Of a stretch of DNA of 64,000 bases, positions 34,673-43,065 are shown one piece after another. Within the stretch, counting starts at the first letter, position 1. The number at the start of each line of letters is the position of its first letter. The position numbers and the translations under genes are program-made. This stretch comes from Bifidobacterium scardovii JCM 12489 = DSM 13734 (GTDB taxonomy: Bacteria; Actinomycetota; Actinomycetes; Actinomycetales; Bifidobacteriaceae). The stretch covers positions 2,666,001 through 2,730,000 of the forward strand of contig NZ_AP012331.1 of NCBI RefSeq assembly GCF_001042635.1, written 5' to 3'. Below the pieces are notes generated by a model, which saw nothing but the letters and a program-made list of their open reading frames with translations, ran no database searches and was not told the origin of the DNA.

Positions 34673-35581
34673 CTAGCCGATCGTCCATTCGGTATGCCAT
34701 TCGAGGGCGACGTCCTCGCCGTCGAGGACGATCGGCAGTACGACCAGCGGCGACTCGCCCAGCGCGGACTGACGCCAGCGATCCCCGATGTACATGAATC
34801 GCGTCGAATGGTACTGGTCGTCGTCCAACGGCACGATCACGTCGCACTGCGAGTCGAAGGTGCGCGATCCGACCGGGGCGAACGGGCGCCACTCGCTCCA
34901 CGGCCCGTGCAGGTCGGTGGCCGTCGACACCATGTTGTCGTTGCACTCCCAGCCGGTGAGCTGCGAGCCGAACCAGTAGTAGATGCCGTCGCGCTTGACC
35001 ATCGCCGGCGACTCGTAGCCGGCCCAGTAATCCTTGCCCTTGCGGCAGACCACATCCTCGACGATGCTCAGATAGTCGTCGGACAGACGATAGATATGGG
35101 TGCCGTGCGGGCGATCCTCGCTCAGCAGGTATCCCGTGCCGTCCTCGTCCTGGAATACGCCGATGTCCCGCGACTCGTAACCGCGGAACTGCATGGTCTG
35201 CAGGAATTCGAACGGTCCGGTCGGCGAATCGGAGACGGCGGTGCCGACGTGCGCGTACTCATAGTCGCCGCGCCCGTCCACGTGCAGGTACATCACGTAT
35301 GTGCCGGTCGAGGGGCAGCGCAGCACCTTCGGCCGTTCGATGATGCGATCGGGGCCGGTGATGGAGCCGCGCTCCCCCGCCGGCAGCACGATGCCCTCAT
35401 CGCGCCAGTGCACCATATCGTCGGTGGAATAGCACGCCACGCCTTGGAACAGGTGGCCGTTGCGTTTGTTCTCACCATAGGCGTACCAGCGATCACCGAA
35501 TCGCTGCACGCCGATGCCATGCAGCTGCGCGACGGCTCCCTTGTCGTCATAGAACAGCGTGGCTCCATGCAATGTAGCCAT
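34673..35581 (-). CDS. GH43-like glycoside hydrolase, resembling galactan 1,3-beta-galactosidases
   Basis: 302 aa, no signal peptide. The five-bladed propeller motifs include HGIGVQRFGDRWYAYGENK, STDDMVHWRDEGIVLP, RPKVLRCPSTGTYVMYLHVD and ESRDIGVFQDEDGTGYLLSE. The N-terminal segment has HGIG where most GH43 enzymes carry the catalytic-base Asp, a feature of the GH43_24-type exo-beta-1,3-galactanases. Arabinogalactan-derived sugars are therefore a plausible substrate, but this is inferred. It follows the permease operon with a 384-bp gap containing strong hairpins, so it may have its own or attenuated expression. Confidence 0.75.
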   Translation of the reverse strand: MATLHGATLFYDDKGAVAQLHGIGVQRFGDRWYAYGENKRNGHLFQGVACYSTDDMVHWRDEGIVLPAGERGSITGPDRIIERPKVLRCPSTGTYVMYLHVDGRGDYEYAHVGTAVSDSPTGPFEFLQTMQFRGYESRDIGVFQDEDGTGYLLSEDRPHGTHIYRLSDDYLSIVEDVVCRKGKDYWAGYESPAMVKRDGIYYWFGSQLTGWECNDNMVSTATDLHGPWSEWRPFAPVGSRTFDSQCDVIVPLDDDQYHSTRFMYIGDRWRQSALGESPLVVLPIVLDGEDVALEWHTEWTIG

Positions 35582-35646
35582 GATTTTTTCTTCTTTCTTC
35601 ATATGGTGAGCCACCCGGAGACGACTCCGAGCGACATGTAGGTTGG

Positions 35647-35678
35647 CTGTGCGGACGACTTCTCTGTCGTCCGCACAG
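35647..35678 (-). terminator. strong hairpin upstream of the GH43 gene
   Basis: CTGTGCGGACGAC pairs perfectly with GTCGTCCGCACAG around TTCTCT, directly after the permease remnant; likely a terminator or attenuator. Confidence 0.6.
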
Positions 35679-35697
35679 CACAGGAAGGGATAGGGGA

Positions 35698-35718
35698 TCA
35701 GCCCTTTACGGCACCGCC
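35698..35718 (-). pseudogene. remnant of a permease C-terminus
   Basis: The minus strand reads GGAVKG then stop, the typical ending of LplC/YtcP-type permeases and nearly the same as the MIGAVKG end of the permease gene 250 bp upstream. It may be the original end of a deleted or duplicated permease gene. The match is short, so chance cannot be ruled out. Confidence 0.35.
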
Positions 35719-35926
35719 TTCGGATTCCGCAACAGCGGACCTCGCTACGCGAGGACTCAGTCCGACCTTCACTCGACTATCGTCTCGCTCAGGCTGAGCC
35801 TACGAGCAATCCACCGGACTGCCCGCTTAACGGACCAGCTTGCAATTACGGACTCGCCTACGGCGAGGCTCAACATTGGCTCCGGGGCTCGCCCCATATT
35901 GGCGAGCCCCTACGCTCGGAGCGGTC

Positions 35927-35947
35927 GGAAAGCCCACAGGGCTTTCC
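35927..35947 (-). terminator. hairpin just after the permease operon
   Basis: GGAAAGCCC-ACA-GGGCTTTCC, 19 bp past the permease stop. Confidence 0.6.
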
Positions 35948-35965
35948 TCAAAGGCCGATCGAAGA

Positions 35966-36946
35966 TCAGCCCTTGACCGCTCCGATCATTACCCCCTTGT
36001 TGAAGTACTTCTGCAGGAAGGGGTAGATCACCAGCAGAGGCAGGGTGGAAACGATGATCACGCCGTACTTGATCTGGTTGGCGAACTGCTGCTGTTCGAG
36101 CATGTTCATGCCGCCCGAGCTCTGGCCGGTCATGTTGGTCTGGTTGGCCAGCAGGATCGAGCGCAGCACGTTCTGCAGCGGCTGCTTGTCGCCGTCGCGG
36201 ATGAACACGAGTCCGGTGAAGAAGTCGTTCCAGTGGCCCACGAAGTAGTACAGCGCGATCACGGCGATGATCGCCGAGCTCAGCGGCAGCACGATCCTGA
36301 AGAAGTAGCCGAAGTAGCTCAGACCGTCGATCTGCGCCGCATCATGCAGTTCCTCGGGGATCGACGTCTCGAAGAACGAGCGTGCGACGATCACGTTGTA
36401 GACGCTCACCGCGCCCGGCAGGATGAACACCAGCATCGAATCGAGCAGGCCGAGCTGCTTGTACAGCAGGTACTGCGGGATCAGGCCGCCGGAGAAGAAC
36501 ATCGTGAAGGTGAACAGGAACAGGATCACGCGGCGGGCCTTGAACTCGCGGCGGGACAGGCCGAACGCCACCGGGATCGTGACGACCATGTTGACCAGCG
36601 TGCCGACCAGCGAGTACAGGATCGTGTTGCGGTAGCCGGCCCAGATGCGCGTGTCGGCGAACACCTTGGCATAGCCGCCGAGGCTGAACCCGCGCGGCAC
36701 GACCGTGACCTGCCCGTTGGAGACGAGCGTCTGGTCGGAGACGGACGCGATGACCACGAACCACAGCGGGTAGATGACCGCGACGACCACGAGCACGAGG
36801 ATCGCAACGATCACGATGTCGACCACCCAGTCGCCGGGGCTCTTGTGCTGGCGCACCTTCGGATTGAACGGGATGTCGTCGGAGGCCCGTTTCGGGGCCG
36901 GGGAGAACGCGGGCGCGGCGCCCGGAGTCAGTGTTGCACTTGACAT
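35966..36946 (-). CDS. ABC sugar transporter permease (LplC/YtcP type)
   Basis: 326 aa, six membrane segments after a ~55-aa cytoplasmic tail. The EAA loop reads ELHDAAQIDGLSYFGYFFRI and contacts the shared ATPase (usually MsmK-like, encoded elsewhere). The CUT1 partner permease lies 9 bp upstream and the lipoprotein before it. The operon lacks its own ATPase, as is normal for this class. The end YFNKGVMIGAVKG is typical of the family. Confidence 0.92.
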   Translation of the reverse strand: MSSATLTPGAAPAFSPAPKRASDDIPFNPKVRQHKSPGDWVVDIVIVAILVLVVVAVIYPLWFVVIASVSDQTLVSNGQVTVVPRGFSLGGYAKVFADTRIWAGYRNTILYSLVGTLVNMVVTIPVAFGLSRREFKARRVILFLFTFTMFFSGGLIPQYLLYKQLGLLDSMLVFILPGAVSVYNVIVARSFFETSIPEELHDAAQIDGLSYFGYFFRIVLPLSSAIIAVIALYYFVGHWNDFFTGLVFIRDGDKQPLQNVLRSILLANQTNMTGQSSGGMNMLEQQQFANQIKYGVIIVSTLPLLVIYPFLQKYFNKGVMIGAVKG

Positions 36947-36955
36947 GATTGCCTC

Positions 36956-37894
36956 CTAGAAGATGCTCGTGTCGGAGGCCTTCTTCGAGATGAAGTTGGC
37001 CGCCACCAGGAAGAGGAAGTTGATCACGGTGTTGAACAGGCCTATGGCCGTCGCGTAACTGAACTGGTTGCCCAGAATACCGATGTTGTACGTGTAGGTC
37101 GATATCACCTGGGACGCGGACAGATTCATCGAGTTCTGCATCAGCAAGATCTTCTCGAAGCCCACGTTGAGCACGTTGCCCATGTTAAGGATCAGCATGA
37201 TGCCGACGGTCGGCATGATGGTCGGCAGATCGACGTAGCGGATGAGCGAGAGGCGCCCGGCGCCGTCGATCTTGGCGGCCTCGTACAGCGCGGTGTCCAC
37301 CGAGGAGAGCGCCGCGAGGTAGATGATGCAGTTCCAGCCGACATGCTGCCAGACTTCGGTGATCCAGTAGATCGGCGTGAACAGGTTCGCCTGCGCGAGC
37401 AGGTTCGTATCGGTGAAGAACCGGCCGATCATGCCGGTGTTCGGGGCCAGGAAGATGTTGATCATCGAGACGATGACCACCGTGGAGATGAAGTGCGGCA
37501 TGTACGTGATGGTCTGCACGAATCCCTTGATCTTGGTGCTGCCGATCTGGTTGATCAGCAGCGCCAAGATGATCGGTGCGATGAAGCCCATCACCAGCGT
37601 CCACAGGCTGATGCGCAGCGTGTTGCCGACGATGGTGCCGAACATCGGCGAGGTGAAGAACTTGCTGAAGTACTTGAGCCCGACGAAGTTGCCGCCGGTC
37701 AGGCCCTGGCGCGGGTCATAGTCGAAGAAGGCCAGCCGCAGGCCGTACATGGGCACATAGGCGAACAGCGCCACGAAAATGAGCGCCGGAAGGACCATCA
37801 CCCAGAGCTGCCAGTATCGGCGCAGATGGTCCGCGATGCGGGCGGGAAGCGCCATATGGCGGTCCTGCACGGGAATTGCATCGGTGGTAGACAT
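36956..37894 (-). CDS. ABC sugar transporter permease (LplB type)
   Basis: 312 aa. Start MSTTDAIPVQDRHMALPARI is preceded by GGAAAG. Six membrane segments, with the EAA loop ALYEAAKIDGAGRLSLIRYV and the CUT1 front MVLPALIFVALFAYVPMYGL. It forms the channel together with the LplC-type permease for the lipoprotein encoded upstream. In-frame sequence upstream of this ATG has no family similarity. Confidence 0.92.
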   Translation of the reverse strand: MSTTDAIPVQDRHMALPARIADHLRRYWQLWVMVLPALIFVALFAYVPMYGLRLAFFDYDPRQGLTGGNFVGLKYFSKFFTSPMFGTIVGNTLRISLWTLVMGFIAPIILALLINQIGSTKIKGFVQTITYMPHFISTVVIVSMINIFLAPNTGMIGRFFTDTNLLAQANLFTPIYWITEVWQHVGWNCIIYLAALSSVDTALYEAAKIDGAGRLSLIRYVDLPTIMPTVGIMLILNMGNVLNVGFEKILLMQNSMNLSASQVISTYTYNIGILGNQFSYATAIGLFNTVINFLFLVAANFISKKASDTSIF

Positions 37895-38089
37895 GATGTT
37901 TCGCTTTCCAATCGAATCGAACGAGTCGAATGCGATATCCGCCGGAGGTGGTTGGGTTGTGTTGTTCCGGCGGATATCGCGGTGGCGTGGCGGACGGCCT
38001 GGGAGAGAATTCATGCGCGCCCGCCACAGATATCGGCACAAGCTGCGGCCCCGATCCCGCTCACCGGGCAGTGGTCGCGGGGCACGGCA

Positions 38090-39688
38090 CTACTTGGTGT
38101 AGATGTCGTACCACTTCTGCCACAGTTGGACGTTCTCGTCGAGCCCGAGGCTCTTGAGCGAGGAGACGTAGGTGTCCCAGCCCTCGTCGATGCCGCCTTC
38201 GGTCATCCACGTCGCGGCCTGCTGCACCGCGGCGTCCATCAGCTGCGCGTTGTTGTTCGAGATGGTGGTCGAGTCGGTGGCGTCGGCGCGCACGTAGTCG
38301 GGCATGTAGTCCTTGACGTGGTCGTAGTGGCTGCGCTGCTCGTCGAAGGCCTTGTTCACCTCGAGGATGTCATCGGCGTTGTAGTCGCCGGTGATGGTCA
38401 CGTCATCGGGGATCCATCCGGCGAAGCGGTCGGACAGGCCGGGGAACAGGTTGTCGCTCAGCTTGGTGCGGTACCCGTCGGAGTCGACGGTGTAGGTGTG
38501 GTCGCCGGTCTTGGTCAGGATGTCGCCGAACGAGCCGAGGAACTGCTGGATCGAGTACTTCTCGCCGTACAGCAGGTTGGCCACCTTGAGCGCCGCATCC
38601 ATGTTCTTGCAGCTGGCGGAGATGGCGAGCTTGCTGTCCTCGTACTGGTTGGAGGAGCCGTCCCAGACCACCTTGTCGGCGGGGACGCCCGGCGCGGCGG
38701 GCACCGGCATGGCCACGTACTGGTCCTGCAGGTCGCCGAAGTCGGAGAGCGACCAGCCGAAGATCACGCCGGTCTTCGCGGTCTTGCCGTCGCTGGTCTG
38801 GTCGGCGTAGTAGGCGTCCGAGGCCTTGGTGGACCAGTCCTTGGGGATCAGGCCATCGCTGATGAGCTCATGGTAGAACTTGATCACCGACTTGTATTCG
38901 TCGCTGATCAGGTAGTTGGCCACCTTGCCGCCCTTGACGTAGATGCCCTGCATGCTCGGGCCCTTGTTGAAGCCGGTGACGATGCCGGTGGAGTTGAGCA
39001 GCAGCATCGGGCTGTACCAGCCGAAGCCGTAGGTGTTGAGCGCGTTGAGGTTCATCGGGATCTCGTCGGCCTTGCCGTTGCCGTTCGGATCCTGGGTCTT
39101 GAAGGCCTCGAGCACGGTCTTGAACTCGTCCCAGGTGGTGGGGATGTCCAGGCCGAGCTTGTCGAGCCACGTCTTGTTGATCATCATGTTCTGGCCGGAG
39201 CCGGCGTACGACTTGCCGCGGCTGGACGGCAGCACGTAGAAGGTCTTTTCCTGCGGGTCCTCGACGAGCTTCTTGGCGTCCGGCTCCTGCTTGAAGAACT
39301 CCTCGACGTTGGGCAGGGCGTCCATGTGCTTGCTCAGATCCTCGAGCAGACCGGGGAACTGCACGGCATCGCCGGCGCTGAACGCTCGGATGGAGATGTC
39401 GGCGATCTCGCCGGCGCTGGCCGACGGGTTCTTCTGCTGGCCCCAGGCATCGTCGCTGACTTCCTGCCAGTTGATCTTGACGCCGGCCTCCTCCTCGAGG
39501 TCCTTGGCCCACTGCATGTTCTCGATCTTGTCCTGATTGGTGTTCTTCACCACCATGATCGACAGGATCGGCTTGCCGTCCGCGGTCGTGGTCGGCTCCG
39601 ACTTGCCGCAGGCGGCGATCGAGGCGAGCATTGCCACGCATCCCGCTGCCGCCAGCGTCTTCCTCATGATGTTCTTGCGTGCCATCAT
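38090..39688 (-). CDS. extracellular solute-binding lipoprotein (LplA/YtcQ type)
   Basis: 532 aa. The lipobox SIAAC ends the signal peptide. Long binding proteins of this class (500-560 aa) take complex oligosaccharides: EEAGVKINWQEVSDDAWGQQ, FYVLPSSRGKSYAGSGQNMM and YGFGWYSPMLLLNSTGIVTG are seen. AGGAAGGAAC precedes the ATG. It is first in the operon with the two permeases, and its promoter carries an operator matching one in the divergent LacI gene's promoter. Confidence 0.93.
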   Translation of the reverse strand: MMARKNIMRKTLAAAGCVAMLASIAACGKSEPTTTADGKPILSIMVVKNTNQDKIENMQWAKDLEEEAGVKINWQEVSDDAWGQQKNPSASAGEIADISIRAFSAGDAVQFPGLLEDLSKHMDALPNVEEFFKQEPDAKKLVEDPQEKTFYVLPSSRGKSYAGSGQNMMINKTWLDKLGLDIPTTWDEFKTVLEAFKTQDPNGNGKADEIPMNLNALNTYGFGWYSPMLLLNSTGIVTGFNKGPSMQGIYVKGGKVANYLISDEYKSVIKFYHELISDGLIPKDWSTKASDAYYADQTSDGKTAKTGVIFGWSLSDFGDLQDQYVAMPVPAAPGVPADKVVWDGSSNQYEDSKLAISASCKNMDAALKVANLLYGEKYSIQQFLGSFGDILTKTGDHTYTVDSDGYRTKLSDNLFPGLSDRFAGWIPDDVTITGDYNADDILEVNKAFDEQRSHYDHVKDYMPDYVRADATDSTTISNNNAQLMDAAVQQAATWMTEGGIDEGWDTYVSSLKSLGLDENVQLWQKWYDIYTK

Positions 39689-39848
39689 TGTTCCTTCCTC
39701 ATGTGCCTGCGGGGCGCAGGTCTTGTGTTGCCGCGGGCCGGTCGACCGCGACGGCGTTGCGGCAAGTTGGCGTTGACGGCGGATCACTCCGGGGAACGAC
39801 CGCCGAGGAGAAACCTTGCGTATTTCTTCCGAATTCTCTCTTTTGAAT

Positions 39849-39891
39849 TCGCAACGCTGCGATTCTAAAACGAAAGCAAGACCGATGTCAA
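39849..39891 (-). promoter_or_regulatory. promoter and operator of the ABC operon
   Basis: Minus strand: TTGACA (39891-39886), an 18-bp spacer and TAGAAT (39867-39862). A palindrome TCGCAACGCTGCGA (39849-39862) begins at the -10 and covers the start region, an ideal repressor position. Confidence 0.8.
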
Positions 39892-40006
39892 CTCAAACAA
39901 ACCCCCTTCGGCGTGTCTTATAATCCGCTCAATTCCGGCATTTCATGGGTGTTATCGCTCACACTGGCTACGTAGCGCATAGCATGTTCATCGAACAATA
40001 TCCCGT

Positions 40007-40034
40007 ATCGCAATGTTGCGATTTCTGATATGAT
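40007..40034 (+). promoter_or_regulatory. LacI gene promoter with 16-bp operator
   Basis: ATCGCAATGTTGCGAT (40007-40022) is a perfect palindrome and matches the ABC operon operator (consensus TCGCAAYGYTGCGATT). TATGAT (40029-40034) ends 6 nt before ATG, so the mRNA is probably leaderless and the repressor autoregulated. Confidence 0.8.
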
Positions 40035-40040
40035 GCGAAC

Positions 40041-41330
40041 ATGAACACCGTGAACTTCCCCCACCGTTCCGAACCGGGCACTACAGTATCGTCACAGGTA
40101 CCATCCAACGATGCGCCGGCGAACGCATCGCCGTTCACCCCAGCGGCCCCGTCGCCGGCGACGACGACAGACAAGGCGGGACAGGGCATGGTGACGCTCA
40201 AGGACGTGGCGAACCGGGCGGGTGTGTCACTCAGCACCGCGGGGGCGGCGCTGCGCGGCGAATCGATCGTCAAGACGACCACCAAAGAGCTGATCCTTCA
40301 GGCGGCGCGCGAGCTCGGGTATTCCACCAACCTGCCGGCGCGGTATCTCAAGAAGGGGCGGACCGGCGCCATCGCCGTGATGATCCCCCGCATCCTCCAG
40401 CCCTACTATGCGCGGCTGGCCTACGCCATCGACGCCGAGGCGTCGCGCCACGGGCTGCGTACCATCATCCAACAGACCGGTTACACCAGCATGAGCGAGG
40501 AAAGCGCGCTGCACCGCATCAACTCGATGCCGTGCGACGGGCTAATCCTCAACATGAGCAACGTGGACGCCGACCATCTGCACACCATGATCGGCAACCA
40601 TCCGACCGTGCTGCTCAACTACCACGCCGATCCGCCGCTGTTCGACAACGTCGCCTCACCGATCGCCAGCTCGGCGACCACGGCATTCGGCTATTTGAGG
40701 GGCCGAGGGTACCGCCGCGTCGCCATCATCGGCGGACAGCGGATCGACCGCTTCGAGCCCGATCTGCAAGCGCAGAAGACCCATACGCACTACGTCATGC
40801 AGGCCTTGGAATCCACGGGGCTCGGGTCCCCCGGCGATTTCGTGTACTGCAGCTGGAGCGTCGACGGAGGATTGGACGCCGCGCGCGTGCTGTGCACGCC
40901 GGCCGCCGAGTCGGCGGACCGGCATGGAACCGAAGGCGCCGGCGATACCGGCATCCCTACCGGCGGCCCCCAACCCGTCGGCGATACGGGCCGGACCGTG
41001 GAGGCCGGTACCACGCCGCCCCTCAGGGAACGGCTCGTCGACCGCTACGACGCCTTCTACTGCATGAACGACCTGATCGCCTACGGCCTGATCCGCGGGC
41101 TGCGCGACGCCGGCATCCGTGTGCCCGACGATAAGGCGGTGTTCGGCAACGACGGCATCCAGGATCCCGACTATATGGTGCCCAGGCTGTCGACCGTGGC
41201 CGTCGATTACGACGACATGGCGCGCAAGGCCGTGGCCATGCTGATCGAGCGCATCAACGATCCCTCGCTCGAGCGCGCCCCGCGGCGGGAAGTGGCCGAA
41301 TGCCATCTGGTCATCGGGGAATCCGCATAG
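40041..41330 (+). CDS. LacI-family regulator of the divergent ABC operon
   Basis: 429 aa, longer than usual because of a ~48-aa Pro/Ala/Ser-rich N-terminal extension and an insert near residues 285-330. The helix-turn-helix is VTLKDVANRAGVSLSTAGAA, followed by LGYSTNLPARYLKKGRTGAI and a sugar-binding effector domain ending in STVAVDYDDMARKAVAMLIE. Shared palindromic operators on both sides of the 352-bp divergent region indicate control of the ABC genes and of itself. A second ATG at about 40188 (MVTLKDV) would give a normal-length protein. Confidence 0.9.
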   Translation: MNTVNFPHRSEPGTTVSSQVPSNDAPANASPFTPAAPSPATTTDKAGQGMVTLKDVANRAGVSLSTAGAALRGESIVKTTTKELILQAARELGYSTNLPARYLKKGRTGAIAVMIPRILQPYYARLAYAIDAEASRHGLRTIIQQTGYTSMSEESALHRINSMPCDGLILNMSNVDADHLHTMIGNHPTVLLNYHADPPLFDNVASPIASSATTAFGYLRGRGYRRVAIIGGQRIDRFEPDLQAQKTHTHYVMQALESTGLGSPGDFVYCSWSVDGGLDAARVLCTPAAESADRHGTEGAGDTGIPTGGPQPVGDTGRTVEAGTTPPLRERLVDRYDAFYCMNDLIAYGLIRGLRDAGIRVPDDKAVFGNDGIQDPDYMVPRLSTVAVDYDDMARKAVAMLIERINDPSLERAPRREVAECHLVIGESA

Positions 41331-41402
41331 CCGCATGCGCTTTCCGGGCACCGACCCGGCAAGGCCGTACGAATCGCATATGGCTCAGACCATGGAACGT
41401 AC

Positions 41403-42499
41403 TCATCCGCGCGATTGCGTGCGGACCATCCTGCGGAACCCCGGGTAATCGCTGAGCCACAGCAGCTTGCCAAGCACATCCCAAGGCATCGTATCGGAAA
41501 GCCGGCCGTCGGCGCGGGACATCATATTCAGCGCATCGTTCAGACGCTCCCTCGCTTGCGGCAGCCTCTCGGGAGCACACATCACCAGCGTCCACGCCGT
41601 AAGGGTCTCCATCATAATGGCCTCGGCCCCTTCACGGCGTCCGGAAGACGGGCTGTTATCCGCGACAAATCGCATCCAACGATCAATGAGCTTGCTGTTA
41701 TTCCTCTTATCGCTGCGGTACAGCATGAGTCTCCAGTGAGGCTTGCACCGATTCCTGCAGTCACGCATCAGCTCCAATGCCGATGCGCCCCACGGCACAC
41801 TGTCGCACAGCCGGTCCGCAAAATTACGGTAGTCACCGGGGCTGCGGACCCAATCGCCACTCTGCCAAAGATCGTCGAACAACGAACGGTCGACGTCCCA
41901 AAAATCCCCGTGCTCGCTCCATTCATTATCACTCCATTCGCATCCGCACCACCCCGTGACCTCATACGAGATGGCGGACGCGCATCCATGCGGCAGGCGA
42001 CTCTTGGCCGCAGCATATGCAGGGGCCCCGGCATGGACGCCGGATCATCCGACCCGCTGCGAATCGCCATCCACAACGCAAGATCGTCGGCCAACTGCTG
42101 CCCCAGAACGTTCGGATGCTCGCCGCCGAAGCTGCTACGCACCACGCCATATTCACCGAGCACATCGGTGGACCACATGTCCAGCAATCCCATCCCGCCG
42201 AAGGCGTCGGCGGTCTCACCCGCGCTCATCCGACCGACCATGGCGAACATGCTCACTTCAATGCCGCCGAGAATGGTGTCGAACGGGGCGACGGTAAGGG
42301 AATATTCGCGAGCGCCCAGCCACGAGGATACGAAGGTTTTACGGTAGACCGCACTGTCGGATTGGTTCCAGCCGTCTGCCGTCAACGCATGACGCAACGT
42401 GTCCGTCATGAACGACTCATAGCGCGGGCGCGGCACATCATGGGACGATGGGACGATCCTCCTACGGTTTTCCCTGCGCAGTTCCTCGATATCACCCAT
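41403..42499 (-). pseudogene. unknown protein, frameshifted into two halves
   Basis: The first frame starts MGDIEELRRENRRRIVPSSH and is coherent to about MPGPLHML (near 42010). The reading then continues better in another frame, from about SRLPHGCASAISYEVTGW to the stop at 41403, through GDFWDVDRSLFDDLWQSGDW and SVPWGASALELMRDCRNRCK. The first frame stays open but turns into Arg/Ser/Gly-rich sequence unlike a protein. A full product would be about 365 aa, soluble, with many Trp and Met. I do not recognise the family. One indel between about 41900 and 42030 explains it. Confidence 0.6.
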
Positions 42500-43064
42500 G
42501 GCACACTCACCCCTATGCACCTTTGGACAGTTGAAATGGCTAGCGGACCTTCAATGCCTTTGCGGCCATGGTACCACCCAAGGGTACCGGCACTCCCCCA
42601 GCCGGGGCGTCATCACAACCCTTGAGGTGCAATGCTGCGCCGGCATGTTCTCGCGAAGCAATTCCATTACCTTTCAGAAGCGATGCTCCGCCTGGAGGAT
42701 CCTCCGCGAGGCAACACTCACAGAGGCTAAACGCAACACCCCGCGCAATATCCTATAGCGAAGCGACACCACCATCCTATAGAAGAGGCGCCCCGCTCAG
42801 AGGATCCCCAGCGGGGCGGCACGCCTAGAGGCTAGAAGCAACATCCCGTCAGCTCATCTCAGCAAAGCAACGCCACTACCCTCTATAAGCAATGCCCCAC
42901 CAAGCGGCAGCCCAGCGAGGCGACACACCTAGAGGCTAGAAACAACGCCCCGCGCAATCCCCTTCGCCGAAGCAAAACCGTCTCCTTATAGACAAGTCGC
43001 CCCGCCAAGCAGCAGCTCAGCGGGGCAACATCCCTAGAGGCTATACGCAGCGCCACACAACGCG
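42500..43064. other. non-coding gap filled by a 105-bp repeat array
   Basis: No coding frame is convincing; the region is dominated by the tandem array described separately, plus GGTACC-bounded repeats near 42569-42588. Confidence 0.8.
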
Positions 43065-43065
43065 C
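42617..43065. repeat. degenerate 105-bp tandem repeat array, four to five units
   Basis: The core AGAGGCTA recurs at 42722, 42827, 42931 and 43036 (spacing 105, 104, 105), and a decayed unit can be aligned from about 42617. Each unit has a hairpin GCCCCGC.../...GCGGGGC about 15-40 nt before the core, a GAAGCAACGCC-like box after it and a CTATAG-like block. Units have diverged but the hairpin is kept by paired changes (e.g. CTCCGC/GCGAGG). Confidence 0.85.

Larger units (their letters stand above)
35582..35965. other. repeat-filled gap between GH43 and permease genes
   Basis: No intact gene. From right: stem GGAAAGCCC/GGGCTTTCC (35927-35947), GGCTCGCC/GGCGAGCC near 35886, two ACGGACTCGCC-type repeats, a permease-end remnant (35698-35718) and a 13-bp stem CTGTGCGGACGAC (35647-35678). 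Confidence 0.8.

Noticed and set aside
42617..43065. CRISPR array
   Set aside because: Units of ~105 bp are similar over their whole length with no unique spacers, and no cas genes are present.
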